Source of the DNA: Codonopsis lanceolata
Taxonomy: Eukaryota > Streptophyta > Magnoliopsida > Asterales > Campanulaceae
Assembly (NCBI GenBank): GCA_013146195.2
Contig: CM028377.1
Coordinates: 100,214,435 to 100,278,434 of the forward strand
Length of the DNA: 64,000 nt
Direction of reading: 5' to 3'
The notes below the pieces were generated by a model. The model was not told where the DNA came from, searched no databases, and saw only the letters and a program-made list of their open reading frames with translations. This document shows, in pieces, positions 34,354 through 45,370 of this stretch (position 1 is the stretch's first letter; each line of letters opens with the position of its first letter). The position numbers and the translations under genes are program-made.

Positions 34354-35496
34354 AAACAGATTGGGCAGAAAGACCGGCTGATGGCTTTGAAGCCCGAGAA
34401 GCAGTGATCCGATCGAAAAGTAAATGGGTGCCTTTTGTTTTGTCTTGGCTGGAAGATTGGCCGCTTCCACATTTAAGGCACTGAAGGATTGAGTTATATC
34501 ATCACCTGTTTCATCATCCTCCAATATGTTGAACACTGCAAATCTGTTTGGGGAGATGACATTAACCGGTTCAGGATCATTAACAACAGGAACATTTGTT
34601 TCTTTGGTGATACTTTCAGATCTTTGATTAGGGACTGAATCATTAAAGGTGGGCTTCACATGATCCGAGGGTGGGACCGTTTCAAGGAGGAACTTGATCC
34701 GAGTTTGGGCCTGTAGGATTATCGTAGAGGTTCGAGGGGTCGCAGCTTTGGGTTGTATGAGCAGTGAATAGATCTTTGAATGGTCCTCAACAACAATAGG
34801 GTTGATAGGGTTCGGGCTTACGGTTGAACATCTGAATCTTTGCCACTTGAGAAGCTCGGCCGAGCTTTAGCATGCTGGCCAACGCCTTTGAGACGAAGCA
34901 TTAGGAGTTTTCTTGGGAGTCCAACGCTGAGGAATTGGACGAGGTTTAGGGTTTGAGGGAGGGCCGTCATTGGAGGAGATATTAGGGTTTTTAATTTTGC
35001 AAAAAAGATCCGAGTGTCCTTGACGAAGGCAGTGAGTACAATAGGAAGGCATGTTTTCGGCTTCAATTTTGCCGAAGCTTTGATAAAGAACCACGCCTAC
35101 CCGATTCGGTTTGGGCAAGATTGGAGCAAGTCTATCTCAACACAAATACGAGCAACGCTTGGACGAGAGATTTATGGTTGGTTGATCAAGCATAAGTGGC
35201 TTACCGAACAAAGAAGCAATGGAGAATAAGGCTGACTTGTTGAACAAGTGAATGGGGAGACCCGGCAATGAAAACCAAACCGGCACAATGGAACTTTCTA
35301 CGTCTGGCCGAAAGGAAGGGGACCATTTGAAGACACGCATAGGGTATCGGCCTAAGTACCATTGATCTTTTATCCATAATCTTTGGAAGTCTTCATTGTT
35401 TTCGACCCGAATAAGGACATGCTTTGAGTCAAGGTGCCCAATTGTGAAGGCTGCTTTAAGGCCAATTGTATTAAAGTATTTTCGGGTGGCTTCCAT
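34342..35496 (-). pseudogene. LINE A ORF1, 3' part (DUF4283 and zinc knuckle)
   Basis: Continues ORF1 after the LINE B insertion. MEATRKYFNTIGLKAAF, HVLIRVENNEDFQRLW, RYPMRVFKWSPSF and VWFSLPGLPIHLFN match the DUF4283 domain of plant LINE ORF1 proteins. A frame change leads to PYPIRFGQ/MPKPNRVGVVLYQ-type sequence and a CCHC knuckle CTHCLRQGHSDLFC near 35040. Then comes a basic, proline-rich region and an acidic tail ending at 34342. The protein would bind element RNA. At least two frameshifts disrupt it. Confidence 0.85.
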
Positions 35497-35502
35497 AGAT
35501 GG

Positions 35503-38335
35503 TGGATGTGGTTGCGGCAGTCCAAGAATTTTTTAATGGGCACGAGATGCATAGAGGTTTGGCCTCGACGATTCTGGTTCTTCTTCCAAAGGTTTCTGAT
35601 CCTGTGAGCCTGGGGGACTTCCGGCCAATTAGTCTCTGTAATTTCTCCGGTAAGATAATGTCAAAAATTCTTGCTACACGCCTCGCCTCTTTTCTGCCTA
35701 AATTGATTTCCGTGGAGCAATCCGGTTTTGTGAAGGGTCGCAATATTCAAGAAAACATTGTCATCGCTCATGAGATGGTGCATCGGATCAATAAAATATG
35801 TCGTGGAGGCAATGTGGTGTTCAAATTCGATATGTCAAAAGCCTATGACAGATTAGAGTGGGATTTTTTAATCAAGGCGTTGCAAAGTTTTGGCTTTGAT
35901 GATGTTAGTTGTTCGCTTGTTTCCCGTTTGATTAGCAATAATTGGTACTCTATCCGCATTCAGGGTGTGAATCATGGTTTCTTTCACTCTACAAGAGGAG
36001 TTAGACAAGGTGATCCGTTGTCTCCGCTTTTGTTTATTTTAGCTCAAGAGGTTCTGTCCCTAAGTATCAATGAAGCTATTTGTTCAGGCAAGATTACGGC
36101 GTTTAACCATGGCCGGGGAAAGGTGACTATTTCTCATCTGCTTTATGCAGATGACATGCTTTTTGTTTTGTAATGGGGGTCGCTGCTCCATCGTGGAGTT
36201 AAATCGTTATGGAAGATTATGCCAAGGCATCAGTCGGTTGATTAACCTTGCTAAAAGCGGCTTTTATACATCGATAATTGTCCCGGCGCGAAAGAGTTCT
36301 ATCTCGAGATGGTCAGGCTGTTCAGCGCAATCTTTTCCGTTAACATATTTGGGCATTCCGTTATTTCGTGGGAGAAGTCGCCCTCAGTATTTTGAAAATC
36401 TCGTCCATCGTGTGATTCGGAAAATCGCTGGTGGCCGGAAGTCTAAGTTGTTATCCTTTGGAGGTCGTATTGTGTTGTTGAAAGTCGTTTTAAGTAGTAT
36501 TCCTATATATTCTCTAGCTGCAATTAAAGTCGAAAGCGATTCTCCATCGTATCGAATCTCTTATGACGGGTTTCCTTTGGGATCTTCTGGGAGAAGCGAT
36601 CTCATTGGGTGGCTTGGAATGTGGTTTGTAGACCCTTGGAGGAAGGAGGTCTGGGTCTTCGTACTCTTTCCCAGGTGATGTCCGCGCTGCATGCTAAGTT
36701 GGCGTGGTCGGTTTTGCAAGGTAAGGGTTTATGGGCTTCCTATGCTAGAGATAAATACAGTTTGGATATTAATGGTTGGCGAAGTGGTATTGGCTCTCAT
36801 GTTTGGCGGGCAATTTCAAGGTGATGATAGATGTTCAACAGCGGTCTCAATGGGTGATTGGGCGAGGTGAAGTTCGGTTACGGGTTGATAATTGGTGTGG
36901 CGTCCTTTGCTCGGCCCGTCTCCGATTGATGCTCGTCGGACACCAAGTCGGCTTTCGCTACTTTGGATTCTTTTCTCCCGTTAATTCCTTCTCATCTTCG
37001 ACCTTTTGTTTCAAAGGTTCAAGTGCAAGCTTCAGTAGAGGACAAGTTGATCTTCAAGCCGTCTGCGGATGGTCAGTTTAAAGCTTCCGTCTTCTGGCAG
37101 AATCAACGGGTGCATGGTCAGAGGTTTTCTTGGGCTGCTAAGATATGGCAAAAGTGGATTCCAATGAAGGTGAGTGGTTTTATCTGGAAGCTTCTTCATG
37201 GTGCTGTGCCTGTTGATCTGCGATTACATATAAAGGGAGTTAACATGGTATCAAAATGTGTGTGTTGTGTTTCGACTCACGCCCAAGAATCTATAGAACA
37301 TCTCTTTCTTCATTCTGATATAGCCCGGGATGTTTGGCATCATTTTTCTCGGCATTTTCGAATGGTCAGTTGGTATTCCTCTATGCGTCATTTATTCGAG
37401 ACTTGGTCTTCTAGATCTTCTATTAAGAATCAGGCAGGTGCTTGCAAGTTAGGTGTCTTTATGTTTGGATGTTGGGAAATCTGGAAGGCTAGATGCTGTA
37501 AAGTGTTTGACAATGTTGATATTCACTCTGGCATGATTATTCGAAATATTCAGAAGCATCTTATGGATTTGTGCAGCATTTTCAGACCGAAATCTTCTTG
37601 TAATAGTGGGGATTACTTTGCCCTTTCTTTGTGTGGTTTTCCGATGTTGCAGCCTTGTTTTAGGCGTGGTAAATGGCTTCGTTGGGAGCGTCCTGTAAAT
37701 CAAAGGTATAAATTAAATACGGATGGGTCTTCCATTAATGGTGTTTGCTCAGGGGGTGGTATCATTAGGGATATTGATGGTCACTTCATTCATGCTTTCT
37801 CGAATTTTTATGGCGAGGGTAGTAATACTTTTGGGGAAATAAGGGCGCTTTCTGATGGTCTACGGCTTTGTCGATCGTTGAATTTGTCGGATGTTCTGGT
37901 AGAATCTGATTCTTTAGTTGCTGTTCGCAGTATTTCAGGCTCTCAAAGTTTTCCTTGGCAGTACACTTACGAGTTACTTGCGTGTAAGGCTTTGGTCTTG
38001 GGTTTTGAGATTTCCCATATCTATCGAGAATGCAATAAAGTAGCGGACAGTTTGGCTCGGCATGCGCAAGATTCTGGATGTTCTCAGGTGTTTGCTCACG
38101 AGAGTTCTCTTCCTCGAGTTGTTCTTGCTGCAGTTAGGGCAGATAAAATAGGTTTATTCACTTTTAGAAAATAATTGTTTATTTTCAGAGTTGTATTTTC
38201 CTTTTGAGGTAAGGCTCCTTTGTCCCCCCGTTCAAAGGGTCAGGCTGGTTGTCCCCCTTCTGTTTGTTTTTGTTCTTTTTTTGAATAAATTTGCGCAGGT
38301 TCCGTCCTGCTTCTCCAAAAAAAAAAAAAAAAAAA
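35503..38335 (+). mobile_element. L1-type LINE 'B' on +, 5'-truncated, inside LINE A
   Basis: Begins abruptly inside the RT domain near 35503 and ends with a poly-A run at about 38317-38335. LINE A ORF1 reads up to each side (KYALVGKF on one, SMEATRKYF on the other), so this is a later insertion. No clean target duplication is seen; about ten bases of the ORF1 target may have been lost instead. The 3' UTR (GAGGTAAGGCTCCTTTGTCC, CAGGCTGGTTGTCCCCC) matches the minus-strand 3' ends of LINE A and of the fragment at 50386-50835, so all three are one family. Confidence 0.88.
35505..38174 (+). pseudogene. LINE B ORF2 fragment: reverse transcriptase and RNase H
   Basis: RT begins AAVQEFFNGHEMHRGLAST and continues RPISLCNFSGKIMSKIL, FVKGRNIQENIVIAHEM, FDMSKAYDRLEWDFL, GVRQGDPLSPLLF and catalytic HLLYADDMLF at about 36135-36165. 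A frameshift follows at once (CNGGRCSI in the next frame), with more near 36610 and 36825. The last frame (36963-38174) is long and clean: zf-RVT region (FSWAAKIWQKWIPMKVSGF, CVCCVSTHAQESIEHLF) and RNase H (KLNTDGSSINGV, GGGIIRDIDG, AEIKAL-like GEIRALSDGL, VESDSL, ECNKVADSLARHA), with a TAA at 38172. It lacks endonuclease and ORF1, as expected of a 5'-truncated copy. Confidence 0.9.
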
Positions 38336-38593
38336 GAATTTACCAACTAAGGCATATTTGAAAGGAGCAGCAAGAGAGTCAATCATCTCCGAGGAAAGCT
38401 TGATAGAGGGTTCTCCTTTGTAGGAGGCGGCCGGTATGGAGAATGAAGGAGTAGGGTTAATGGAAGGGGAACAAAGGGCTTCAACAAAAGATTTAGAAGG
38501 CATAGAAGAGGCCGGAATAGACTCCGGAGGAGCTGGAGGAGGCGGAGCCTCCATGGCAGCCGCCATGGAGAGACGGCAAAGTCCAAAAAACAA
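38336..38593 (-). pseudogene. LINE A ORF1, 5' part
   Basis: A minus-strand frame starts at 38593, or more likely at the internal MAAAMEAPPPP near 38567. It runs through a proline- and serine-rich leader to EMIDSLAAPFKYALVGKF, the beginning of the DUF4283 domain, where the LINE B poly-A tail cuts it. Further residues read from the poly-A are artefacts. Confidence 0.8.
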
Positions 38594-38683
38594 CTAGGGT
38601 TTACCGTGAGAGAGGAGGTTTTAGAGAGAGAATTTTAATTAATTAGTATCAAACGCTTTTCCCAGCCTTTGCCTAGTTGCTTG

Positions 38684-38914
38684 TGTGATAACACCTCAGC
38701 AATCTTGATCACCTACAATCCTATGATGCATTCCAAGACAAAGCATATCGATTTTCGATATCATTTTCTAAGGGATAATGTAGAAAAGAGAAACATTAGC
38801 ATGAAGTATATTTCAACTGAACATCAACTGGCAGATATCTTCACAAAATCTCTAGAAGCAGACAGGTTTGCTTATCTCAGGGGAGAGCTTGGTATGCTTG
38901 ACCCAATTGCTTAA
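38684..38914 (+). pseudogene. Copia RNase H, C-terminal end
   Basis: After the duplicated TGTGTGATAACACC the copia frame resumes: CDNTSAILITYNPMMHSKTK, HIDFRYHFLRDNVEK, STEHQLADIFTKSLEADRF and a TAA at 38912. This is the conserved end of copia pol and shows that the LINE inserted here without loss. Confidence 0.92.
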
Positions 38915-39392
38915 TTTTTAATTTTAATAATAAAAATTTATTTTTCATTAAAATAATTTTGAGCAGACTTAACAACTTCTCTTAAGCAGACTTGATACTA
39001 TATTTAAGCAGACTTATTTATTTTAAGAGAAAAGTCAAGAATTCATACAGTCACTGGGAGACAAAGGTGAGTTTTTCTAAACTCCTAGTATTAGAAGGTT
39101 AATTATGAAAATTGAAAGGGACTGATTTCAAAATTGGTTGAGATATTTTTTTCAAAAAGGTACTTTTTCTCTCTCCTAAAGCCGTCACTCATTAAAACTT
39201 TTCAAGGAAAAGGCGTCTGACTTTAAGTCTTTTCACAAATCACTATGACTGATTTCACGCCTTTTCATTTATATAACTCTCAACCACCAAAATTTTAATT
39301 CACAAAACTATCTTTTATTCTTCTCTCTATAACTCATCCTTCTCTCTAAAAACTTCTTGCTTCCCTTCGCACTGTTCGTTAGCTAAATCTGC
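38915..39392 (+). other. 3' non-coding region of the + copia element, cut by a Tat LTR
   Basis: AT-rich, with three AAGCAGACTT-type repeats (about 38960-39015). No polypurine tract or 3' LTR appears before the Tat-like LTR starts at 39393, so the copia element lacks its 3' LTR here. Confidence 0.6.
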
Positions 39393-41506
39393 TGTGGGTT
39401 CCCGGGAATGTGCTCCCGCGCCCCGCGCGCCCTTGGATAAGGGTGCGCGTCCGTGCGGATGCGATGACATCCACTGCTCCTCCCAGCCTCCCTTGTTTAG
39501 GGGAGGACGAAATCAAAAGTGCGGGAGGAGTGCTGTCAGAATAGCGCATTGGAATGCGCTTCGGTTGCCTTTAGTGGATTTTGATCCAATATGAGAGCTT
39601 TGGATTTTCTATGTCAAGTTATCCCTTTTTTAGGGGATACCAGGATATAGGAAAACATCACCTTTCCATTCCCATCCTCCCTTGTTTAGGGGAGAACGTA
39701 AAAGTGCAAAGAAAGATGTTGCAGCGCCCCTACTATGGATTTTATGAAAATAGCCTTATGGCCTATTTCGGATCACTATGAGTGCTTTGGGTTTTCTACG
39801 TCAAGTTATCCCTTGTTTAGGGGATACCAGGACATAGGAATACATCACCTTTCCATTCTCATTCTCCCCTTTTTAGGGGAGAACGTGAAAGTGCAAAGAA
39901 AGATGTTGCGAGGCCCCACTGGATCCAAAATGTTTTTAGAGTCGCCATCTTTATTTTAAGGCAAAAATAAAGTAAAACCAGAAAAAGAAAACCAGAGATG
40001 AAGAAAACGGGTTCGGAGGCTAAGTTACGAGTTGGGAAGGTGCTAGGCACCCAACTCGCCCTTTCGGTCTCAAAACGGTTTTTGGCTAAAGTATGCTTTT
40101 TGTTATATTTATTAAACAGATAAATAAAGCATTAACTGCCTACAAATACATCCATTATATCTATATTATTTACGGACTTGCAACAGACTCTTTTACAAAC
40201 AATTACAAATATACTTGAAAATATTTGGCCATAGTAACGGTTACATTTAGTATTATTTCCTAACAAAATCCGGGCAGCATAACTGCTTATATATTTACAT
40301 TGGACCGGATTGGAAATAATACTATTACATACAAAGACTTTAATGAATAAATAAAGCAAATATTTACAAATACATCTGAAAAGATTTGGCCATAATAACG
40401 GCTACATTTAGTACTGTTTCCTAATTAGATCCGGGCAGCACAACTGCTTATATATTTCCATTGGGCCGGATTGGAAATAATACTTTTACAAAATGAAACA
40501 CTTTAAAATAAAACTTACAGAGAGCCTAGGGTGTGCTCGCTCTATCCTTCAGGGAGAGGGAGTCTTTTTTGTTGTTGTTGTGTGTTGTGTGTTGTGTGAA
40601 TTTGGGCGCTGGATCGCTTTTCGAAAGTTACTTTTAGCCTAGGGATTTGGGCGTAGTAACTCTGCTTGTGTTTGGTTGTTTGTTTGACCGAAGTAGGCTA
40701 AATCGCGCAGAGTAACGGCTTATTTCTGGCGATTTGGCCTTTTAAATCGGGGCACTAACCGCTCTTTCCACGATTTTTGGACCGGGAAAAAGGGGTGGAT
40801 ACCTAGCTGGGGGGCTAAGGTATACTTCTACCGGTTGGTTTTGTGTTTGGAGGAGGTTTGGCAGGGTTTCGAGGCTTTTGAGGTGATCTCTCACTATCTC
40901 ACACCGCTCTCTAATTCTCCAGCGTAACGTTAACGCGGAGAAGCTTTACGCAAATTTTCTATGCGAAATGAGGAGCCGAGCACTGCTATTTATAGGAGGA
41001 ATTAGGGACATCGTTGGCATTAGAAATTTTCTCAAACGCATCAACCGGTTGCACCGGGCGCTGAACGAGTTGCATTTTACGGCAAACTTTGGATGAACAG
41101 TGCACTGGGGAGGCATTTTGGGCACCATGCTATAGGAATTTGGGCGCCATGCCCAAATTTGTAGGGAGCCACGCCCATTTCCTTTTCTATGCTGCAAACG
41201 GTTGTACCTTGCGTTGGAAAAATTGCATTTTACGCCAAAAATGTGATGAATAGTGGTTGGGAATGGAATTTGGGCTCCACCCTCATTATATTTGGGCGCC
41301 ATGCCCAAATATAATGGGAGCCATGCCCATTTTCCAAACTTGGTCCCTTTTTTAGCACTTAGGTCCCTGCAATTTGTCCTTTTGCGCATCCTGCTTTGTC
41401 CTTTTGCATTTTCGACCTCAGAATCCTGACATTTGTTAATGTTTTAACAGGTCTTGATATTTTATGTCATGTCACATACCTGGGGTGCGAAATTGGGGTG
41501 TCTACA
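39393..41506 (-). mobile_element. Tat/Ogre-like 3' LTR on -
   Basis: Minus-strand reading starts TGTAGACACCCCAATTTCGC at 41506 and ends GGGAACCCACA at 39393, 2114 bp. It has the same block order as the 7701-9526 unit: TATA box (40986-40994), a CGAGTTGGGTGCCTAGCACC block (about 40030-40065), AAGATGGCGACTCT near 39945, GGATCCAGTGGGGC, and the two tandem ~180-bp units. Directly upstream (41507-41518) is GTTGAGGGGCTC, a good polypurine tract, so this is the 3' LTR of a larger element rather than a solo LTR. Flanks TCTGC and GAGCC do not match, as expected if the 5' LTR lies elsewhere. Confidence 0.8.
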
Positions 41507-41518
41507 GAGCCCCTCAAC
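41507..41518 (-). promoter_or_regulatory. Polypurine tract of the minus-strand Tat-like element
   Basis: GTTGAGGGGCTC reads directly into TGTAGACACC on the minus strand. Only about 30 bp of Tat internal sequence remain before the neighbouring copia LTR. Confidence 0.6.
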
Positions 41519-41537
41519 GATGGAGTCTACGGGTAAC

Positions 41538-42799
41538 TGTGGGTCCCAATGAGCACAATAATAAGCTAGAAGGGGGGTTGAATAGCTTATTAACACTTTA
41601 AAACTTTTAAGTAAGTTCCTTGAAAGTTACTTGAAGTTTATGAAAAGATTCAAGTAGCGGAAGACCTTCAAGAAAATTGTTCCAGGTCTGCCGATAAGGA
41701 CTACCGGTAGACCTTTTACAGATTACTTAAGTTCTGCCGAAATGGATATAATGAACAAGGAAACTAGGCAGCTTCAAGTAATAGACAAACGAAGGAAATA
41801 ACACAAGTATTTTGAGATGGTTCACACTGTAATAGTGCTACGTCCACCACCAAGGCGATCAACCTTGGATTTAAATTGTGCACTATGTTTTCCAATTAGA
41901 TCAATTACAAAGAATATCCCTAATGGATCGTGTACAAAATATTGACTTGTGTTTGTCTATGGAATTAAATATCTCAGTAAATACAAGATATTTAATTAGT
42001 ATATAGTTAATGGAAGTAAACAACAAGAAGAATAAAACAATAAATGTTGAAGAGCAGCTTCTTGTTGTTGACGAGGACTTCTAGATCTGTTGAGGATCTA
42101 TTGAATGCACTGAGCTGAAAGACTTGGAGTTGTATAGATTCAGAGCAATTCTTTAAGTGTTCGATTGATTCTGTACAGTTGTCTGTTGTTCCAGTCTTCA
42201 ATGGCAGTATTTAAAGCAGGTGCACTTCAAAAGAATCCGTTGGAGAGGACGAAGGCTTCAACAGCTCTATTCATAAATGCATTAAATGCATGGGGTCGAT
42301 ACCAAGGAATTTCGTCTTCACAGATATCCGAGCGATAATCATTTCGAGATCTTCAAAAGGTGGGCGATTTGGTGTCGATCGAGAGATGAAGCGTAAAGTA
42401 GGGGACAGTCTGCTTTACTGCTTTCACTGTTCAGGACGAAAAGTCTTCCTGCTTTTCGGAAAGTTGCTTTCGGCGGCTTGACATGTCAGAGAATGACTTG
42501 GATTAATTCAAATAATATATAGAAATAAGTTTGAATTAATCCAGCTAGCTTTATGCTGAAGAGGACACGTAGAAGCAGATCAGCTGGACACGAGGTCTAC
42601 CGATCTTAAGCGCTAAGCGTGTCTTCCTAAGTGAAGCCGAGAAAGGGTCTTCCGCCGAACACGAAAAGAGTCCTACAAAAACTATACAAGGCAAAGTTCT
42701 ATACATTGCCACGCTAATCGATACGCGTAGCCGATTAGCATCGAAGTATAAAACTAATGTAATGTCTTGATCGATATAAATTTAACATAAGAATCAACA
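41538..42799 (-). mobile_element. 3' LTR of a third copia element on -
   Basis: Minus-strand reading starts TGTTGATTCTTATGTT at 42799 and ends TTGGGACCCACA at 41538, 1262 bp. A polypurine tract (AGGAGGAGAT) precedes it at 42800-42809. It is related to, but clearly diverged from, the + copia LTR at 20085-21313. It sits in the last 31 bp of Tat internal sequence, so it inserted there; the candidate duplication next to the end is GTAAC. Confidence 0.8.
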
Positions 42800-42809
42800 A
42801 TCTCCTCCT
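42800..42809 (-). promoter_or_regulatory. Polypurine tract of the third copia element
   Basis: AGGAGGAGAT on the minus strand immediately before the TGTTGATT LTR start. Confidence 0.75.
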
Positions 42810-44465
42810 ATTTATATCTGGTCATCATTACTACAAATGAGGGTTTTAAAACAAGCTATTTAATAGATAATAGCATGTCTGAGAAAGTTTATATATTACG
42901 TAATCGGTAGACATGCCTCTATTAAACAGAATAACACCTCAGATGCAAGGGACTAAACTAAGTGCATACAGGATAAGAGGGACAAGGAGCAGCACATAGA
43001 TTAGCAGCAGTTTAAATCAATTTAAACTAAATGTTTAAATTCTCATATAGATAAACAATAAAGCAGCAAGAATTTAAACAATATAATTTTTGAAAAAGCA
43101 AGTAATCATCTGTATTCATAAACAAGATGTTTACATTTGACAGAGTTTTCAAAAATAAGATAAATACAAAGGAAAGGGAAGAAAAGATACAAAAGCTACC
43201 AAGGTCTTTTCCCTTTGCCTTTGTCATCTCCTTTCTCTTCTTTCTCGCTCTAGCTCTTCCATTCTTCTTTGGTATTCTAAGCATCCATCGGGCTTGAGGT
43301 CGGTGGAACGAGAACGGTAGTCCGTTCTTCACGAAGGACGGCCGTTCTCTTCCATCAAGATTTCGTTGATAGATCTCATTTGTTTCTCCTCCGTGATGGC
43401 CGATCACGATCCCGGTTGGCATTCATTATGTCACGGGGCGTAGTTTCGAGCGAGGTTGTTGAGTTCCATAATAGAATGTACCACCGTGGCTTAGATGGAG
43501 AGTGATGGCGTGGAAGAGCTCGTGAGAAAATGGAACCTATGATACGGCAGCCTTCATCTCGCTGAGCTTCTACGCTGATCTTGACATCGGTGAAGTCGCG
43601 TCGCATCTGCCCAAAAGCGAGTCCGCACATCCTCTTGAAATTGTCGAAGAGTAGTGGCGGTCCGGTCGGTCGTTGGCCTTGGCCGCATGGCTACTCGGTA
43701 GCGTAGATATGCTTGTGAAGTTCGCCTAACACGGTAGATGGCATCTAGTCGGGACAAAATTTCAACATTGGCCGGCCGAATGGAAGTAGATGCTTGGCCA
43801 ATGTGAATGGTGCGCATGCAGAGTCCGCAGTCCCCTTTGAAGGCGTTTAGGGAGGGGGAGTTCTCGGAGACGTAAGAAGATGAGTCTTGGGTGGGGATGG
43901 TTTTGGTGGAAGAGGATAGGGTTATAGGGAGGGAGGAGGGGGAGTTGGTGGGGAATTCAGCTCCATATCGCTGTCGAATTTTCACCGCATGTGGGAGGAT
44001 TAGGGAATGGGTTCGGTGAGAACCGTAAAGAAGGGGCGTGGTAGAAGAGGGATTTGGGTTTTTGAAGGGAAGGTCGAGGAGGTTGAGGTTGAGAAGGTCG
44101 AGGAGGTTGATGAGGGGAATAGATGCGCTGCACCGATGAAAGTTCAAAGAGAACTTGGCGGCAAAGCCAGCAGGATCTAAGGGCGTGCGGGTGTGGTTGA
44201 AGAAGTTGGTTGGGATTGGGTGGTGAGGAAGGTGGATGGGATTCCGTGAGTAGTTAAAGGGGTGAAGGGGGAGGAGGTTGGGTCAGTTCAGTGGCTCCTC
44301 CTCATTTTGAAGGCTCCTCCTGAGGATAGACTCCTCGGGAGGTGGTGAAGGTAGTTGAAGTTGGTATAGATGAAGGGTTGTGAGTATAGTTTGGGCGTCG
44401 GTGGTTGGTTGTGCTTCGGTAGGGTATAGTGGGTCGGGCCGGGCGGTAGGGGTTGAGTTCGATAG
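42810..44465 (-). pseudogene. Decayed 3' internal part of the third copia element, possible env-like tail
   Basis: Upstream of the polypurine tract on - there is a T-rich non-coding stretch, then several minus-strand frames (43422-43027, 43630-43376, 44147-43554, 44642-44283) that overlap and shift. Fragments such as VEILSRLDAIYRV and LRQFQEDVRTRFWADATRL resemble the coiled, Gln/Arg-rich tail of SIRE env-like proteins, and a proline-rich stretch precedes them. The position, between pol (not visible) and the LTR, also fits. No frame is intact and the assignment rests mainly on context. The segment ends at the assembly gap. Confidence 0.4.
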
Positions 44466-44565
44466 NNNNNNNNNNNNNNNNNNNNNNNNNNNNNNNNNNN
44501 NNNNNNNNNNNNNNNNNNNNNNNNNNNNNNNNNNNNNNNNNNNNNNNNNNNNNNNNNNNNNNNNN
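44466..44565. other. Assembly gap of 100 N
   Basis: Exactly 100 N, the usual placeholder for an unsized scaffold gap. Distances across it are not reliable. Confidence 0.99.
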
Positions 44566-44640
44566 GTATGTGAGTGCATGCACGTTGGGTGCTTACAATA
44601 TATCCATCTAATAGTCATGACGAGTTTGTAATGACTATGC

Positions 44641-44642
<2 letters not shown>

Positions 44643-44681
<39 letters not shown>
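44643..44681. repeat. (AT)n microsatellite
   Basis: About 38 bp of TA alternation, read directly, just left of the cupin exon. Confidence 0.95.
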
Positions 44682-44685
<4 letters not shown>

Positions 44686-44787
44686 CTTCTGCCAATAGTA
44701 AGAAGTTTTATATCTTTATCATTGTGAAATGGTTTGATGTTTTACATTGGTTAAAGGCTGATAACAAGGATAATGACACATGAATAG

Positions 44788-44995
44788 GTGGGGATGCTCT
44801 CCAAGCAAATTTCCATGGACATTCACTGCCAAAGAGACAATGTACCTGCTAGAGGGGAAAGTGAATGTATATGTTGAAGGGCATGATGGGTATTTCGTAA
44901 TAGGGGCTGGTGATTTGGTTGAATTCCCCAATGGAATGAAGGTAACTTGGGATGTCATTGAAGCTGTGAACAAGCACTATAAATTGGACAAGTGA
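44788..44995 (+). CDS. Terminal exon of a small cupin (RmlC-like) protein gene
   Basis: From 44788 the frame reads WGCSPSKFPWTF, TMYLLEGKVNVYVEGHDGYF, GAGDLVEFPNGMKVTWDV and VNKHYKLDK, with TGA at 44993. This is the second half of the small single-domain cupin family related to (S)-ureidoglycine aminohydrolase-type cupins (RmlC-like, about 100-135 residues in plants). The GxxDLVxFPxGM turn of the second cupin motif is intact. An AG acceptor at 44786-44787 preceded by AT-rich sequence suggests an intron, so this is the last exon; the earlier exon(s) would lie in or beyond the gap. The reading frame is undamaged, and it is one of only two host genes visible. The substrate is unknown for this subfamily. 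Confidence 0.8.
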
Positions 44996-45281
44996 TGTTC
45001 TTATGCCTTGTACCTCTGCACTATCTATCTCTTGAACGTGTTAACCACTAATATTTAAAAAGTTGACTTATTATGGTCAACCGAATGTGATGTGTCATGC
45101 TAAAATGACTATCCATTTAGATTTTCACTAATATTAAAAAAGTTGACTTTTGTCTCACCTGATTTGGCGCTTTTATTTATACATTACTTCTTACTTATCC
45201 ATATATATATATATATATATATATGTTGGTGGGCCACAAGTGGTTTGACCAAGTTTGTTTCAGTGCCACCCCTTCTATGAA
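44996..45281 (+). other. 3' flank of the cupin gene
   Basis: AT-rich, no gene. TCACTAATATTAAAAAAGTT-type sequence occurs twice (about 45046 and 45126), and a short (AT)n lies at about 45199-45223. Confidence 0.5.
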
Positions 45282-45362
45282 CTTTGACTCATGGCTATGA
45301 CCTAACTTTAATTCTGTTTATAGAGGATCCTCAAACAACAGGGCCCTTGGAGGTTACTTCTA
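45282..45362 (+). repeat. 81-bp direct repeat, left copy
   Basis: Starts CTTTGACTCATGGCTATGAC and ends CTTGGAGGTTACTTCTA. It matches 50242-50322 with two substitutions. The segment between holds only mobile DNA. Confidence 0.93.
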
Positions 45363-45370
45363 AAATTATA

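Larger units (their letters stand above)
30103..38681 (-). mobile_element. L1-type LINE 'A' on -, inserted in copia RNase H, 14-bp TSD
   Basis: A poly-T run at 30103-30121 is the minus-strand poly-A tail. The 14 bases TGTGTGATAACACC flank the insertion (30089-30102 and 38682-38695) and rejoin the copia CDNTSAI reading. Inside, on the minus strand, lie a short leader, ORF1 (split by LINE B), ORF2 (endonuclease, RT, zinc-binding region, RNase H) and a 3' UTR (30366-30122). Taking out LINE B gives about 5.7 kb, the usual length for a full plant L1. The left boundary of ORF1 near 38593 suggests it is nearly full length. Confidence 0.92.
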
